The notes: generated by a model not told the origin, from the letters alone. A DNA stretch of 64,000 nt from Pseudooceanicola sediminis (GCF_003575965.1 NZ_QWJJ01000003.1:248001-312000); one strand, 5' to 3'; numbered from the stretch's first letter, positions 1 to 10,277 are shown. Numbers and translations: made by a program.

Positions 1-156
1 GAACGGTCGTCCGACCGGGTCTATCTGCGCGCCGATGGTGCAGTCCCATACGAACAGGTCGTTCAGGTCATGGGGGCGCTGAACAACGGTGGCTTCACGA
101 ACATCGGCCTTGTCACAGATACCGGCGGCCCGTCCTTCGGGGCCGGGGAAAACTAG
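1..156 (+). CDS. tolR: TolR/ExbD biopolymer transport protein, C-terminal fragment
   Basis: The open frame enters from the left edge and ends at TAG 154-156, giving 51 residues. The text YLRADGAVPYEQVVQVM followed by NIGLVTD is the typical periplasmic C-terminal end of TolR/ExbD, where the domain dimerises and couples the TolQ proton channel to TolA. The next gene starts 9 bases later and is TolA-like, which fixes TolR over ExbD. The N-terminal membrane anchor lies outside the window. Confidence 0.88.
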   Translation, partial: ERSSDRVYLRADGAVPYEQVVQVMGALNNGGFTNIGLVTDTGGPSFGAGEN

Positions 157-165
157 GGCAGCGGC

Positions 166-1350
166 GTGCAGGCGGGTCATGTCATATCCGGCGCAGGTCA
201 CATCGCCCTGATCGGATGGTTGCTGTTCGGCAACCTGCTTTCTCCGCCTCCCGCGGAGGTGGACGTGCAACCTGTGTCCATCATCTCCGAGGCGGAGTTT
301 GCGCAGCTTAACGCGGCCGTCCAGGCGCCGGGCGCCGAAACCGACGTTGCCGTGCCCGAAACCCCCGATGCCGCGGACCCCGCGCCCAACCCCCCGGCCG
401 AGACCGAGGCCGCGCCCCCTGCCACGGCAGAACCCGCGCCTGAGGCCCCCGCGCCCGAGGCCGAACCACAGGTGCCGACCCCCACGCCCCCCGTGGCGGA
501 CGTGACCGACACGCCCCCCGATCAGCCAGAGACAGCCCCGACGCCCCCCGAAGACGTGGCAACCCTGGTCCCCGAGGACGTGCCCCTGCGCCCCGAGGCC
601 CCCCCGACGCCGCGCCAGGCACCGCGCATTGCACCCGAACCGGTCGCGCCGTCTGAGCGTGACCTGCCGGTCGACGTCGATCAGCGCCCCGAGGTTGCGC
701 CGTCCGAAGCCCCCGCAGAGGTGCCGCTGGAAGAGCAGAAGGAAACCGCGCCGCAGGAAAGCACGACCGAAATCGTGACCGAGGCCGACAAGCCGAACCG
801 CGCGCCCACCACGTCGAAGCGCCCGCAGCTGCGGCCGCAACAGCTTGCCGTGGCCCAGCCTGAGCCGGACCCTGCGCCGGAGCCCAAGCCGGAACCTGAC
901 CCGAAACCGACGCCCGCACCGGCCGAAAAACCGGCACAGGACCAGGCCGCAATCGACAAGGCCCTGCAAGAGGCGCTCTCGGGGGCCTCCGGCACCGGCA
1001 GTTCGACGCCGCGTCAGGCCCCCGCCGGGCCACCGCTGACGGCGGGCGAAAAGGAATCCCTGCGCCTTGCCGTGCAAAGCTGCTGGGTGGTCGATCCCGG
1101 CTCGCCCGCGGCGCATGTCACGGTCACGATCGCTTTTTCGCTGGATCGCAGCGGCAAGGTGCTAGGTAATACACTGAAACTCGTCGGTTCGGACGGCGGC
1201 GATGCAGGGGCCGCACAGTCGGCATTTGACGCCGCCCGCCGCGCCGTATTGCGCTGCCAAAGAGAAGGCTACGCCCTTCCGGTCGACAAATTCGACCAAT
1301 GGAGTGACATCGAAATGACATTCAACCCGGAGAAAATGCGGAACCTATGA
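166..1350 (+). CDS. tolA: TolA-like cell envelope integrity protein
   Basis: 394 residues from a GTG start. A hydrophobic anchor at about residues 12-28 is followed by a very long low-complexity stretch (about 50-290) rich in Pro, Ala, Glu and Thr, then a folded C-terminal domain of about 100 residues containing two cysteines (SCWVV and LRCQREG). This anchor, spanning rod and C-terminal domain layout is that of TolA, which reaches across the periplasm to Pal and TolB. The rod here is Pro/Glu-rich rather than the Ala/Lys helix of enteric TolA, as is common in Rhodobacteraceae. It overlaps tolB by 4 bases. Confidence 0.85.
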   Translation: MQAGHVISGAGHIALIGWLLFGNLLSPPPAEVDVQPVSIISEAEFAQLNAAVQAPGAETDVAVPETPDAADPAPNPPAETEAAPPATAEPAPEAPAPEAEPQVPTPTPPVADVTDTPPDQPETAPTPPEDVATLVPEDVPLRPEAPPTPRQAPRIAPEPVAPSERDLPVDVDQRPEVAPSEAPAEVPLEEQKETAPQESTTEIVTEADKPNRAPTTSKRPQLRPQQLAVAQPEPDPAPEPKPEPDPKPTPAPAEKPAQDQAAIDKALQEALSGASGTGSSTPRQAPAGPPLTAGEKESLRLAVQSCWVVDPGSPAAHVTVTIAFSLDRSGKVLGNTLKLVGSDGGDAGAAQSAFDAARRAVLRCQREGYALPVDKFDQWSDIEMTFNPEKMRNL

Positions 1351-2690
1351 TGACACGCTTGACCAGGCCCAGCACCATGTTCGCCGCGCTGATCGCGCTG
1401 ATGACCGCCTGCCTGCCCGGTGTGCTGACCGCACAATCCGGGCCGCTGCGGATCGAGATCACCGAAGGCGTGATCGAACCCTTGCCCTACGCCGTTCCCG
1501 CTTTCGTGCCGGAAAACCCGGCGGCGGGACAGCTCGCCGGCCAGCTCAGCCGGGTTGTCGCCGACGACCTGACCGGCACCGGACTGTTCCGTGAAATCCC
1601 CACCAGTGCGCATATCGGCTCGATCACCTCCTTCTCCAGCCCCGTGCAATATGCCGACTGGAAAGCCATCAACGCCGAGGCACTGATCACCGGTGCCGTG
1701 GCGGTAAATGGCGATCAGGTGACGGTGAAATTCCGCCTCTATGACGTCTTCTCCGGGCAGGAGCTCGGCTCCGGTCTGCAATTCAACGGCACGCAGAGCG
1801 GTTGGCGGCGCATGGCGCATAAGGTGGCCGATGCCGTCTACAGCCGTATCACCAGCGAAGATCCCTATTTCGACAGCCGCGTCGTCTACGTCGGGGAAAC
1901 CGGACCCAAGGATGATCGTCGCAAGCGGCTGGCGATCATGGATTACGATGGGGCCAACGTTCAGTACCTGACCGACAGTTCCTCGATCGTGCTGGCGCCG
2001 CGTTTTTCGCCCACCGGCGACCGCGTGCTCTATACCAGCTACGAAAGCGGCGTGCCGCGCATCTACCTGCTTGACGTGGCCAGCGTGGGCCGTCGCGTCC
2101 TGAACACCGGCGCGGGCGACATGAGCTTTTCTCCGCGCTTCTCGCCGGACGGGCAGACCGTCGTCTACTCCGTGACCCAGGGCGGCAATACCGACATCTA
2201 CCGCATGGACATCGGCAGCGGCCAGAGCACCCGCCTGACCAGCGCCCCCTCGATCGAGACCGCACCCAGCTTCTCGCCCGATGGATCGCGCATCGTGTTC
2301 GAAAGCGACCGCTCCGGCGGCCAGCAACTCTATATCATGTCCGCCAATGGAGGAGAGCCGGAGCGCATCTCGTTCGGTGAAGGGCGCTATGGCACGCCCG
2401 TCTGGTCGCCGCGCGGTGACATGGTTGCCTTCACCAAGCAGAGCAAGGGGCGCTTTCACATCGGTGTCATGCGCACCGATGGCAGCGGTGAACGCCTGCT
2501 GACGGCGTCCTTCCTGGACGAAGGTCCCACCTGGTCGCCGAACGGCCGCGTGATCATGTTCGCACGCGAAACCCAGGGCGCCTCCGGGGCCTCGTCTCTC
2601 TATTCCGTCGATGTCACGGGGCGGAACCTGAAACGCGTGCCGACCGAAGCCGGGGCGTCCGATCCGGCCTGGTCGCCGCTGCAACGATGA
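1347..2690 (+). CDS. tolB: Tol-Pal system beta-propeller protein TolB
   Basis: 447 residues, the usual family length (about 430-450). An N-terminal signal peptide ends near the Ala-Gln of GVLTAQSG; a TolB N-terminal domain follows ([14 protein letters not shown]), then six WD-like propeller blades marked by repeated phrases such as [49 protein letters not shown] and [11 protein letters not shown]. TolB is periplasmic and binds Pal and TolA for outer-membrane constriction at division. The ATG overlaps the tolA stop, so translation is probably coupled. A phased repeat array lies in the 159-base gap before pal. Confidence 0.96.
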   Translation: MMTRLTRPSTMFAALIALMTACLPGVLTAQSGPLRIEITEGVIEPLPYAVPAFVPENPAAGQLAGQLSRVVADDLTGTGLFREIPTSAHIGSITSFSSPVQYADWKAINAEALITGAVAVNGDQVTVKFRLYDVFSGQELGSGLQFNGTQSGWRRMAHKVADAVYSRITSEDPYFDSRVVYVGETGPKDDRRKRLAIMDYDGANVQYLTDSSSIVLAPRFSPTGDRVLYTSYESGVPRIYLLDVASVGRRVLNTGAGDMSFSPRFSPDGQTVVYSVTQGGNTDIYRMDIGSGQSTRLTSAPSIETAPSFSPDGSRIVFESDRSGGQQLYIMSANGGEPERISFGEGRYGTPVWSPRGDMVAFTKQSKGRFHIGVMRTDGSGERLLTASFLDEGPTWSPNGRVIMFARETQGASGASSLYSVDVTGRNLKRVPTEAGASDPAWSPLQR

Positions 2691-2735
2691 TCCGGCAGGG
2701 GATCATGCCGGTGACGGGGGTGCCGAAATTGCACC

Positions 2736-2770
2736 GCCCGGATACCGTCAAGATACCGACGCTGGCACCG
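2736..2770 (-). repeat. Phased heptamer array, copy A (tolB-pal gap)
   Basis: On the minus strand four units begin at 2770 (CGGTGCC), 2758 (CGGTATC), 2747 (CGGTATC) and 2736 (CGGTGC), spaced 12, 11 and 11 bases. The spacing is identical to the array at 21429-21469, and by eye about 40 of 45 bases agree between the two. No reading frame with a start and ribosome site uses it. Function unknown. Confidence 0.85.
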
Positions 2771-2849
2771 ACACTGATTTCGGCGGGGGATTCCGCCCTC
2801 GCCGAACAAATGCTAAGATGATCGAAACATTTCAAACGAGGCGTATCAT

Positions 2850-3374
2850 ATGACCTACCTGGCAAAAGCCATCCTTCTCTGTGCCGGCCTCAGCCTTGCG
2901 GCCTGCACCAACGGCGACCGTTTCGGCGGGGCCAACGGCGGCGCAAACGGCGGTGCCGGATACGGCGCGAACGGCGGCATGGTGCCCGGCAGCGCCTCCG
3001 ACCCGGCCTCGCCGCTGTACTTCCAGCAGAGCGTCGGTGACCGCGTTCTCTTCCTCGTCGACCAGTCAACGCTGACCGACGAAGCCCGCATGACGCTTGA
3101 CGGCCAGGTCCGTTGGCTGACCGGCAACCCCGATTACAACGCGGTGATCGAAGGTCATGCCGATGAACAGGGCACCCGTGAATACAACCTTGCCCTTGGT
3201 GCACGCCGCGCCAATGCCGTGATGGAATACCTTATTGCAAAAGGGGTTAGCCCGATCCGGCTGAAAACCATCAGCTATGGCAAGGAGCGTCCGATCGCGA
3301 TCTGCTCCGAAGAATCCTGCTATGCCAAGAACCGCCGGGCCGTCACCGTTCTGGCCGCCGGCACCGGTATGTGA
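2850..3374 (+). CDS. pal: Peptidoglycan-associated lipoprotein Pal
   Basis: 174 residues. The N-terminus is a lipoprotein signal with lipobox LAAC; Cys19 would be acylated. A Gly/Asn-rich linker follows (GGANGGANGGAGYGANGG), then an OmpA-type peptidoglycan-binding domain with the signatures DRVLFLVDQ, IEGHADEQGTREYN and ARRANAVMEYL. Pal anchors the outer membrane to murein and is the target of TolA/TolB. It has its own 159-base leader after tolB, so it may also be transcribed separately. Confidence 0.97.
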   Translation: MTYLAKAILLCAGLSLAACTNGDRFGGANGGANGGAGYGANGGMVPGSASDPASPLYFQQSVGDRVLFLVDQSTLTDEARMTLDGQVRWLTGNPDYNAVIEGHADEQGTREYNLALGARRANAVMEYLIAKGVSPIRLKTISYGKERPIAICSEESCYAKNRRAVTVLAAGTGM

Positions 3375-3394
3375 TCGAAGGGGGAGTTTGCAAG

Positions 3395-4270
3395 ATGCGC
3401 CGGATATTGTTCACCGTCCTTTGCCTGCTGACACTGCCAGTCGGCACCGCCATCGCACAGGACCGCGATGAGACGCTGGCCGATATCCGGCAGCAGCTGA
3501 CGACCCTGCACGTGCAGATCCAGAACCTCAAGCGAGAGCTGTCGACCACCGGAGCGACGGGCGGCATGGCGGTCAGCACGGACCCCCTTGAACGCCTGAA
3601 CGCGATCGAGAGCGAACTGCGCCGTCTCACCGGCAAGACCGAGGAGCTGGAGCATCGCATCGAAAGCGTCGTGACCGACGGCACCAACAAGATCGGTGAC
3701 CTGGAATTCCGGTTGGTCGAACTCGAAGGCGGTGACGTCTCCAAGCTGGGCACGACGACCACCCTGGGCAGCGGTACGGCCACCTCGGGCACGGCGTCCT
3801 CGACGGGGGGCGGCAGCCAGGCCGCCGTCTCTCCGCCGCCCGCGTCGGATGCGACACCTTCGACCGGTGCGACGTCGCCTGAACTTGCAATCGGCGAGGA
3901 GGCGGACTTTCAGGCGGCGCAGGAAAAGCTCGCCAGCGGCGATTATGCCGGGGCTATCAATGGCTTCGAGACGTTCAAGACGACCTATCCTGGCAGCCCA
4001 CTTTCGCCGGCCGTCCAACTGGGGATGGGGCGCGCACTGGAAGGGCAGGGCGACACGAAGACTGCGGCCCGTGCCTACCTCGACAGTTTCTCGCTTGACC
4101 CGCAGGGGCAGACGGCACCCGTCGCCTTGTTCCGACTTGGCCGCCTGCTGGCCGAACTGGGCCAGACGAACGAGGCCTGTGTCACCTTGGGCGAAGTTTC
4201 CAAGCGCTTTCCGGGGTCCTCGACTGCGGAGCAGGCCAACGGGGAAATGCGCGCCCAAGGCTGTACGTGA
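3395..4270 (+). CDS. cpoB: Cell division coordinator CpoB (YbgF-like)
   Basis: 291 residues from ATG 3395, chosen over an upstream in-frame GTG at 3371 because a GGGGGAG ribosome site sits just before it and the protein then begins with a clean signal peptide (MRRILFTVLCLLTLPVG, cleavage near AIAQ). Residues about 25-110 form a coiled coil with heptad leucines; a Ser/Thr/Gly linker follows, then TPR repeats in the last 120 residues (DYAGAINGFETFKTTYP; AVQLGMGRALEGQGDTKTA). CpoB links Tol-Pal constriction with peptidoglycan synthesis. Overlaps tilS by 4 bases. Confidence 0.93.
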   Translation: MRRILFTVLCLLTLPVGTAIAQDRDETLADIRQQLTTLHVQIQNLKRELSTTGATGGMAVSTDPLERLNAIESELRRLTGKTEELEHRIESVVTDGTNKIGDLEFRLVELEGGDVSKLGTTTTLGSGTATSGTASSTGGGSQAAVSPPPASDATPSTGATSPELAIGEEADFQAAQEKLASGDYAGAINGFETFKTTYPGSPLSPAVQLGMGRALEGQGDTKTAARAYLDSFSLDPQGQTAPVALFRLGRLLAELGQTNEACVTLGEVSKRFPGSSTAEQANGEMRAQGCT

Positions 4271-5520
4271 GCAGAGCTGAAACGGCGCTACGCGAGGGCG
4301 TGGCCGCGCATTTTCCGCCCGGCCACGCCCGCCAGATCGGTATCGCGGTCTCGGGCGGCGGTGACTCGCTCGCCCTTTTGCATATCCTTGCAGAGATCGC
4401 TGCCGACACGCCGCTGACCCTGCGTGCGGTCACCGTCGATCACGGGCTGCGCGCTGACGCGGCAGAGGAGGCCGCAATGGTGGCCAGTATCGCGGCGGGG
4501 CTTGGAATCACGCATGAGACCGTCACCTGGACAGGCTGGGGGGGCGCGGGCAATCTTCAGGACCAGGCACGCCGCGCACGCTATGACCTGCTGAGCAGCT
4601 GGGCCCGGCAACACGATATCGAACAGGTTGCCATCGGGCATACGGCGGACGATCAGGCGGAAACCTTTTTCATGCGACTGGCCCGCGCCTCTGGCGTCGA
4701 TGGCCTGTCGGGGATGCCCGTGCGGCGCCAGCATGGGGGCGTCACCTTCGTGCGGCCCTTGCTGGATCAGACGCGCGCCTCTCTGCGCAATTACCTGACG
4801 CACAAGGGGGTCGCCTGGATCGATGACCCCTCGAATGACGACACGCGGTTCGATCGCGTCAAGGTCAGGCAGGCACTCGAACACCTGCGTCCTCTTGGCC
4901 TCACGCCTCAGGTGATCTGCGAAACTGCGAAAAACCTCGCAGCAGCCCGTGCTGCCCTCGGCTGGTACGCCTGCAACGAGGCACGCCATCTGGTGCACAT
5001 CGACGAAGGAGACGTGGTCTTTGCGCGCGCGTCCTTCGGTCAGCTCCAGCCCGAAATCGCCCGCCGTCTGCTGCAACAGGCGCTGGTTTGGGTCGCGGGC
5101 ACCGAATACCCCCCCCGTCGCCGCGCCATTGCGCTGGCCCTTGCGGCGATCCGCGACGGCACCGGCATGACCCTGAATGGTTGCAAGATTGCGCTGACTA
5201 GCAAGAAAATCAGGGTTTTCCGCGAATATTCTGCGGTCAGATCCGTCGTGACATCGTCCGATCAGCCTTGGGATGGTCGTTGGCAGATGACCGGGCCGCA
5301 CGCCAATGACCTTCGTATTCGCGCACTGGGCGAAGAGGGGCTGGCGCAGTGCAATCGGTGGCGGGAAACGGGGCTGCCGTTCAGTTCGCTGGCGGGCTAC
5401 CCTTCGGTCTGGCGCGGTGATACACTGGTCTGCGCACCGCACGCTGACTTCGGGGAAGGATGGACGGCAACACTACTGAGAGACGGCGATGTCTTCTTCT
5501 CCGCGCTCCTTGTCCATTGA
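4267..5520 (+). CDS. tilS: tRNA(Ile)-lysidine synthetase
   Basis: 417 residues from GTG within the GTGA overlap with cpoB. The PP-loop ATP-pyrophosphatase motif SGGGDS is at residues 29-34, followed by HGLR and the GHTADDQAETFFMRL segment typical of TilS. The enzyme attaches lysine to C34 of tRNA-Ile(CAU) so that it reads AUA. The C-terminal part is divergent, as in most alphaproteobacterial TilS. Its place between cpoB and ftsH is the usual alphaproteobacterial order. Confidence 0.95.
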   Translation: MSRAETALREGVAAHFPPGHARQIGIAVSGGGDSLALLHILAEIAADTPLTLRAVTVDHGLRADAAEEAAMVASIAAGLGITHETVTWTGWGGAGNLQDQARRARYDLLSSWARQHDIEQVAIGHTADDQAETFFMRLARASGVDGLSGMPVRRQHGGVTFVRPLLDQTRASLRNYLTHKGVAWIDDPSNDDTRFDRVKVRQALEHLRPLGLTPQVICETAKNLAAARAALGWYACNEARHLVHIDEGDVVFARASFGQLQPEIARRLLQQALVWVAGTEYPPRRRAIALALAAIRDGTGMTLNGCKIALTSKKIRVFREYSAVRSVVTSSDQPWDGRWQMTGPHANDLRIRALGEEGLAQCNRWRETGLPFSSLAGYPSVWRGDTLVCAPHADFGEGWTATLLRDGDVFFSALLVH

Positions 5521-5600
5521 ATGCTGCGTGATGAAACATATTTAACCCCGAACGGCCTTATGTTAGGCGCAAGATCACTTGTTTTGATTGGAGAGCTCAC

Positions 5601-7523
5601 GTGGGCACCGCAAAAAACCTCGCTTTCTGGGCCGTGCTGCTTCTGCTGATCGTGGCACTGTTCAACCTTTTCAGCGGGTCAGGGAACACGCTGCAAAGCC
5701 AGAACCGGCCATATTCGCAATTCGTGACCGAAGTTGGCGATGGGTTTGTCAAATCCGCAACGCTGGATGGCGAAAAAGTCCTGTACCGCGGATCCGACGG
5801 TAAGGACTATGTGACGATCAAGCCGGAAGACGCCGAAGTCACCAACCTTCTGCTCGACAACAATATTCCCGTCAGCGCGAAAAGCCAGGAAGAGAGCGGC
5901 TTTCAGGCTTTCATCATCTCGCTCCTGCCGATTCTGCTGCTGATCGGTGTCTGGATCTATTTCATGAACCGGATGCAGGGCGGCGGCAAAGGCGGTGCCA
6001 TGGGCTTTGGCAAGAGCCGCGCCAAGCTGCTGACGGAAAAGCAGGGACGCGTCACCTTTGACGACGTCGCCGGTATCGACGAAGCCAAGGAAGAACTGGA
6101 AGAGATCGTCGAATTCCTGCGTAACCCGCAGAAATTCAGCCGCCTTGGCGGCAAGATCCCCAAGGGTGCGCTGCTTGTCGGCCCTCCGGGTACCGGTAAA
6201 ACCCTGCTGGCCCGCGCCATTGCGGGCGAGGCGGGTGTGCCCTTCTTCACCATTTCTGGTTCGGATTTCGTCGAGATGTTTGTCGGTGTCGGTGCATCGC
6301 GTGTGCGCGACATGTTCGAGCAAGCCAAGAAAAACGCCCCCTGCATCGTGTTCATCGACGAGATTGACGCGGTCGGTCGCCACCGTGGCGCAGGCTATGG
6401 CGGGGGCAATGACGAGCGTGAGCAGACCCTCAACCAGCTCCTGGTTGAAATGGACGGCTTTGAGGCAAACGAGGGCGTGATCATAGTGGCTGCGACGAAC
6501 CGTCGCGACGTGCTCGACCCTGCACTGCTGCGGCCTGGCCGCTTTGACCGCCAGGTCACCGTCCCGAACCCCGACATCAAGGGCCGCGAAAAGATCCTCG
6601 GCGTCCATGCCCGCAAGACACCGCTCGGTCCCGACGTCGATTTGCGCATCATCGCGCGCGGCACGCCCGGTTTTTCCGGTGCGGACCTTGCGAACCTCGT
6701 GAACGAAGCGGCATTGATGGCCGCCCGTGTCGGTCGTCGGTTCGTGACAATGATCGATTTCGAAAGCGCCAAGGACAAGATCATGATGGGGGCGGAGCGC
6801 CGCTCCATGGTGATGACGCCTGCCCAAAAGGAAATGACCGCCTATCACGAAGCAGGTCACGCGGTTGTCGGCATGGCCCTGCCCAAGTGCGATCCGGTCT
6901 ACAAGGCCACGATCATTCCGCGTGGTCAGGCCCTTGGCATGGTGATGTCCTTGCCGGAAATGGACCAGCTGAATTACTTCAAGGATGAGCTGGAGCAGAA
7001 GATCGCGATGACCATGGCCGGCAAGGCTGCCGAGATCATCAAGTATGGCGAAGGTACCGTCTCCAACGGCCCTTCGGGCGATATCATGCAGGCGTCAAAC
7101 CTGGCGCGCGCCATGGTGATGCGGTGGGGCATGTCCGATCTGGTTGGCAACATCGACTATCAGGAAGCGGCTGAGGCATTCCGTGGGGGCGGCGGTGCCG
7201 GCGGCTTCTCGATCTCTGCCAACACCAAGGAGCTGATCGAGCAAGAGGTCAAACGTATCATCGACGAAGGATATCAGCGTGCCTATGGTCTGCTGTCCGA
7301 GCGTCACGATGAATGGGAACGCCTTGCGCAGGGCCTGCTGGAATACGAGACCCTGACCGGCGCAGAAATCGAACGGGTCATGAAGGGCGAGCCGCCCAGT
7401 TCGACCTCGGGTGAGGACGATAGCTCCAATTCGGGCAACGCGCCCTCCGTCGCGGCGATCCCCAAGACCAAGCCGCGCAACAAGCCGGACAGTGGCAGCC
7501 TGGAACCTGAACCCTCTGCCTGA
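5601..7523 (+). CDS. ftsH: ATP-dependent zinc metalloprotease FtsH
   Basis: 640 residues from a GTG start preceded by TTGGAGAG. Two membrane segments (about 7-24 and 102-121) flank a periplasmic domain. The AAA module has Walker A GPPGTGKT at residues 194-201, Walker B with [10 protein letters not shown], and the SRH arginines; the M41 protease has the zinc motif HEAGH at 416-420. It is an inner-membrane hexamer that degrades membrane and regulatory proteins. The C-terminal tail is Ser/Asn/Pro-rich and disordered. A 10-base tandem duplication starts at its stop codon and a strong terminator follows 45 bases later. Confidence 0.98.
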   Translation: MGTAKNLAFWAVLLLLIVALFNLFSGSGNTLQSQNRPYSQFVTEVGDGFVKSATLDGEKVLYRGSDGKDYVTIKPEDAEVTNLLLDNNIPVSAKSQEESGFQAFIISLLPILLLIGVWIYFMNRMQGGGKGGAMGFGKSRAKLLTEKQGRVTFDDVAGIDEAKEELEEIVEFLRNPQKFSRLGGKIPKGALLVGPPGTGKTLLARAIAGEAGVPFFTISGSDFVEMFVGVGASRVRDMFEQAKKNAPCIVFIDEIDAVGRHRGAGYGGGNDEREQTLNQLLVEMDGFEANEGVIIVAATNRRDVLDPALLRPGRFDRQVTVPNPDIKGREKILGVHARKTPLGPDVDLRIIARGTPGFSGADLANLVNEAALMAARVGRRFVTMIDFESAKDKIMMGAERRSMVMTPAQKEMTAYHEAGHAVVGMALPKCDPVYKATIIPRGQALGMVMSLPEMDQLNYFKDELEQKIAMTMAGKAAEIIKYGEGTVSNGPSGDIMQASNLARAMVMRWGMSDLVGNIDYQEAAEAFRGGGGAGGFSISANTKELIEQEVKRIIDEGYQRAYGLLSERHDEWERLAQGLLEYETLTGAEIERVMKGEPPSSTSGEDDSSNSGNAPSVAAIPKTKPRNKPDSGSLEPEPSA

Positions 7524-7541
7524 AACACCGGGAAACACCGG
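7522..7541. repeat. 10-base tandem duplication at the ftsH stop
   Basis: GAAACACCGG occurs twice head to tail, the first copy starting at the second base of the ftsH TGA (7521-7523). One of four such stop-associated duplications in the window. Confidence 0.75.
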
Positions 7542-7567
7542 GCGCATCGAAAAACGACAATGTCAGA

Positions 7568-7596
7568 CCGGGGCCCAAGTGGCCCCGGTTTTCTTT
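7568..7596 (+). terminator. Rho-independent terminator after ftsH
   Basis: Perfect 8-bp stem CCGGGGCC / GGCCCCGG with a 5-base loop, followed by a T-rich run TTTTCTTTT. It ends the tol-pal-tilS-ftsH transcription block. Confidence 0.93.
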
Positions 7597-7665
7597 TGCG
7601 CCTCGTCTTGCGCTTGCGGGGCGTCCCGGTCCATCTTGCCGGCGAGATGACACAAGGAGGTCCTG

Positions 7666-8289
7666 ATGCCCGCCCTGATGCCGACTGAATACACCGCGCG
7701 CGTGACCTGGATTGGCGTTGTTGGCAACCGCGATGCGGCGCTGGCCTCTTCCGCGCTCAAGAGCGTCCAGGCGCTCTTTGACGGTCCCGTCGGAGAAAGC
7801 CATGGTGGTTTGACCCGGCCGTCTTGCAGTCGCGTGCTCAAGCAACATCCGCGCAACACCGAAATCCGAAACGTCCGTCAGTTTTCGATCATCTCGGCAG
7901 AAGAGCTTGCCGAGATCGCGCACCGGATGGAGCTTGCAGAGCTTGATCCCTCGCTGCTGGGGGCGACCTTGGTGGTGAAGGGGATCCCCGATTTTACCAG
8001 GGTGCCACCGTCCTCGCGTCTTCAAGGACCAGACGGAGTGACCCTGACCGTCGACATGGAAAACCGTCCCTGCACCTTGCCTGCGCGCGTCATCGAAGAC
8101 GCCATGCCGGGATATGGCAAACGCTTCAAACCCGCGTCGCTTGGGCGGCGCGGGGTAACGGCATGGGTCGAACGTGAAGGGACTATTTCAGTGGGCGACG
8201 AAATGCGCCTGCACATACCGGATCAGCCGGTATGGTCTTGTCTCGGCAAGGCCCGACGAGGGAAGACAGACCTTGCCGAAACGACTTAG
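7666..8289 (+). CDS. MOSC domain-containing protein
   Basis: 207 residues; ATG preceded by an AAGGAGG ribosome site. The N-terminus (ARVTWIGVVGNRDAAL) and the body (HRMELAELDPSLLGATLVVKG, ENRPCTLPARVIED, RRGVTAWVEREG, GDEMRLHIP) follow the MOSC fold seen in molybdenum-cofactor sulfurases, YiiM/YuaD proteins and mARC. A single cysteine lies in RPSCSRVLK. MOSC domains bind sulfur or molybdopterin, but the substrate here is unknown. It stands alone, after the ftsH terminator. Confidence 0.85.
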   Translation: MPALMPTEYTARVTWIGVVGNRDAALASSALKSVQALFDGPVGESHGGLTRPSCSRVLKQHPRNTEIRNVRQFSIISAEELAEIAHRMELAELDPSLLGATLVVKGIPDFTRVPPSSRLQGPDGVTLTVDMENRPCTLPARVIEDAMPGYGKRFKPASLGRRGVTAWVEREGTISVGDEMRLHIPDQPVWSCLGKARRGKTDLAETT

Positions 8290-8292
8290 GCC

Positions 8293-8373
8293 TTAAACGA
8301 CGGCCAAGACAACAGCGGCCAGCAACAGCGTGGCGGCGAAACTTGTATGGAACACAACAGCGGCAGCACTCAT
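8293..8373 (-). CDS. Putative 26-residue membrane microprotein
   Basis: Short frame on the minus strand, ATG at 8373-8371, TAA at 8295-8293. It encodes 26 residues beginning MSAAAVVFHTSF and continuing as an unbroken Ala/Leu/Val stretch (AATLLLAAVVLAVV), long enough for one membrane helix. A full AAGGAG ribosome site stands 6 bases before the ATG, the main reason to call it. It lies alone between the convergently placed MOSC gene and the upstream side of fhs. No function known; a single-pass inner-membrane regulator or toxin-like peptide is possible. Confidence 0.6.
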   Translation of the reverse strand: MSAAAVVFHTSFAATLLLAAVVLAVV

Positions 8374-8600
8374 GACATTCTCCTTAGCAGCAAGAACAGC
8401 GTCTCTCTTGCAATACTAACAACCGGTAAACAGAATTGGTTCCATAGAGGTTTTCCTTACCTTTGAACTGGAACAGACGCAGAGGGCGCCTTGATTGGCG
8501 CCGCTTTCGGCAGATCCGGTTTGCAGGCGCCATTACCGGCGACCCCGCATGATCCACTTGCCCGCGCTATTCCGATAAATTTTACAGGACCGTATCGACC

Positions 8601-10277
8601 ATGACTCAGCCGACGGATATCGAAATTGCCCGTGCCGCGACGAAACACAAGATACAGGCGATCGGTGCGCGGCTGGATATCCCGGAGGAGGCCCTGCTGC
8701 CATATGGACATGACAAGGCAAAGGTGGCTCAAGGCTTTATCGATGGGCTGACAGACCGTCCCAATGGCAAGCTGATCCTTGTAACTGCCATCACCCCGAC
8801 GCCAGCGGGCGAGGGCAAGACGACCACCACCGTGGGCCTCGGCGATGGATTGAACCGCATCGGCAAACGCGCCGCGATCTGCATCCGCGAGGCATCGCTC
8901 GGCCCCTGCTTCGGGTTGAAAGGGGGGGCCGCCGGGGGAGGTCATGCGCAGGTGATCCCCATGGAGGACATGAACCTGCATTTCACGGGCGACTTTCATG
9001 CCATCACGTCAGCGCACAACCTGCTGTCCGCGATGATCGACAACCATATCCACTGGGGAAATGAGTTGCAGATAGATCAGCGCCGCGTGGTTTGGCGGCG
9101 GGTGATGGATATGAACGACCGGGCGTTGCGCGATATGGTGACATCTCTGGGTGGGGCGGCAAATGGGTTTCCGCGCCAGACAGGTTTTGACATCACCGTG
9201 GCCTCCGAAGTCATGGCGATCCTGTGTCTTGCCGATGACCTGGCAGACCTTCAGCGCCGTCTGGGCGATATCATCGTAGCCTACACCCGCGAGAAAGAGC
9301 CGATCCGCGCGCGGGATCTCAAGGCCGATGGAGCGATGACGGTTCTGCTGCGCGACGCGATGCAGCCGAACCTGGTTCAGACGCTGGAAAATAACCCTGC
9401 ATTTGTGCACGGTGGTCCCTTCGCCAATATCGCGCATGGCTGCAACTCGGTGATCTCGACCCGGCTGGCGCTGAAGCTTGCCGATTACGTCGTGACCGAG
9501 GCTGGCTTTGGCGCCGACCTCGGCGCCGAAAAGTTCATGGACATCAAGTGCCGCAAGGCAGGGTTGGAACCTGATGCCGTTGTGCTTGTGGCCACGGTGC
9601 GGTCGCTGAAAATGAACGGTGGGGTGACAAAGGACGATTTGAGCCGCGAAAACCCCGGGGCTGTGCAGCAGGGCTGCGCTAACCTGACCCGTCACCTTGA
9701 AAACCTGCGGGGGTTCGGCGTGCCTGTGGTCGTGGCGATCAACCGCTTTACCGATGATACCGATGCGGAGCTGGACGTGCTGCGTCAGGCGGTCGAGGCT
9801 GAAGACACCGAAGTCTTCATGTGCAATCACTGGGCAGAAGGCTCTTCCGGTATTGAGGCGCTTTCCCATCGCGTTGCGAGCCTCGCCGATCATCGCGACA
9901 CAGCGTTTACACTGCTCTATCCCGATGACATGCCGCTTTTTGAAAAGATCGAAACGGTCGCAAAGCGCATCTATCGGGCGGAAGGCGTCGATGCCGATGC
10001 CAGGATCCGTGGGCAACTGGCCGATTGGGAAGCGCAGGGGTTTGGCAATCTGCCCGTCTGCATGGCCAAGACCCAATACAGTTTTTCCGCCGATCCAGCT
10101 GCCCGCGGTGCGATCACCGGCCACCGGATACCCGTACGCGAGGTGCGGCTGAGCGCGGGCGCGGGGTTTGTCGTGGTGATCTGCGGTGACATCATGACCA
10201 TGCCCGGGTTGCCACGCAGCCCCGCAGCCGAGGGGATCTGCCTGAATGGCGATAACCAGGTCACGGGGTTGTTCTAG
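8601..10277 (+). CDS. fhs: Formate--tetrahydrofolate ligase
   Basis: 558 residues, normal family length. The ATP-binding loop [20 protein letters not shown] lies near residue 65; the segments [29 protein letters not shown] and [15 protein letters not shown] are diagnostic. It activates formate as 10-formyl-THF for purine synthesis or C1 transfer. In Roseobacters it is often paired functionally with demethylation of betaine or DMSP, and betaine genes lie in this window. The 227-base leader (8374-8600) contains a GGCGCC..GGCGCC hairpin near 8486-8503 but no riboswitch that I recognise. Confidence 0.97.
   Translation: MTQPTDIEIARAATKHKIQAIGARLDIPEEALLPYGHDKAKVAQGFIDGLTDRPNGKLILVTAITPTPAGEGKTTTTVGLGDGLNRIGKRAAICIREASLGPCFGLKGGAAGGGHAQVIPMEDMNLHFTGDFHAITSAHNLLSAMIDNHIHWGNELQIDQRRVVWRRVMDMNDRALRDMVTSLGGAANGFPRQTGFDITVASEVMAILCLADDLADLQRRLGDIIVAYTREKEPIRARDLKADGAMTVLLRDAMQPNLVQTLENNPAFVHGGPFANIAHGCNSVISTRLALKLADYVVTEAGFGADLGAEKFMDIKCRKAGLEPDAVVLVATVRSLKMNGGVTKDDLSRENPGAVQQGCANLTRHLENLRGFGVPVVVAINRFTDDTDAELDVLRQAVEAEDTEVFMCNHWAEGSSGIEALSHRVASLADHRDTAFTLLYPDDMPLFEKIETVAKRIYRAEGVDADARIRGQLADWEAQGFGNLPVCMAKTQYSFSADPAARGAITGHRIPVREVRLSAGAGFVVVICGDIMTMPGLPRSPAAEGICLNGDNQVTGLF

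Noticed and set aside
360-960. Pro/Glu-rich low-complexity DNA, repeat-like
   Set aside because: It is the in-frame rod of TolA; no fixed unit length.
1269-2684. 471-residue minus-strand frame
   Set aside because: Antisense to tolB, whose propeller blades are plain.
4340-4350. CGGTATC within tilS as a fifth array copy
   Set aside because: Single heptamer in coding sequence without 11-base neighbours; chance match.
8374-8600. Possible riboswitch before fhs
   Set aside because: Only a simple GGCGCC hairpin is seen; no conserved core of a THF, SAM, glycine or other riboswitch that I can recognise.
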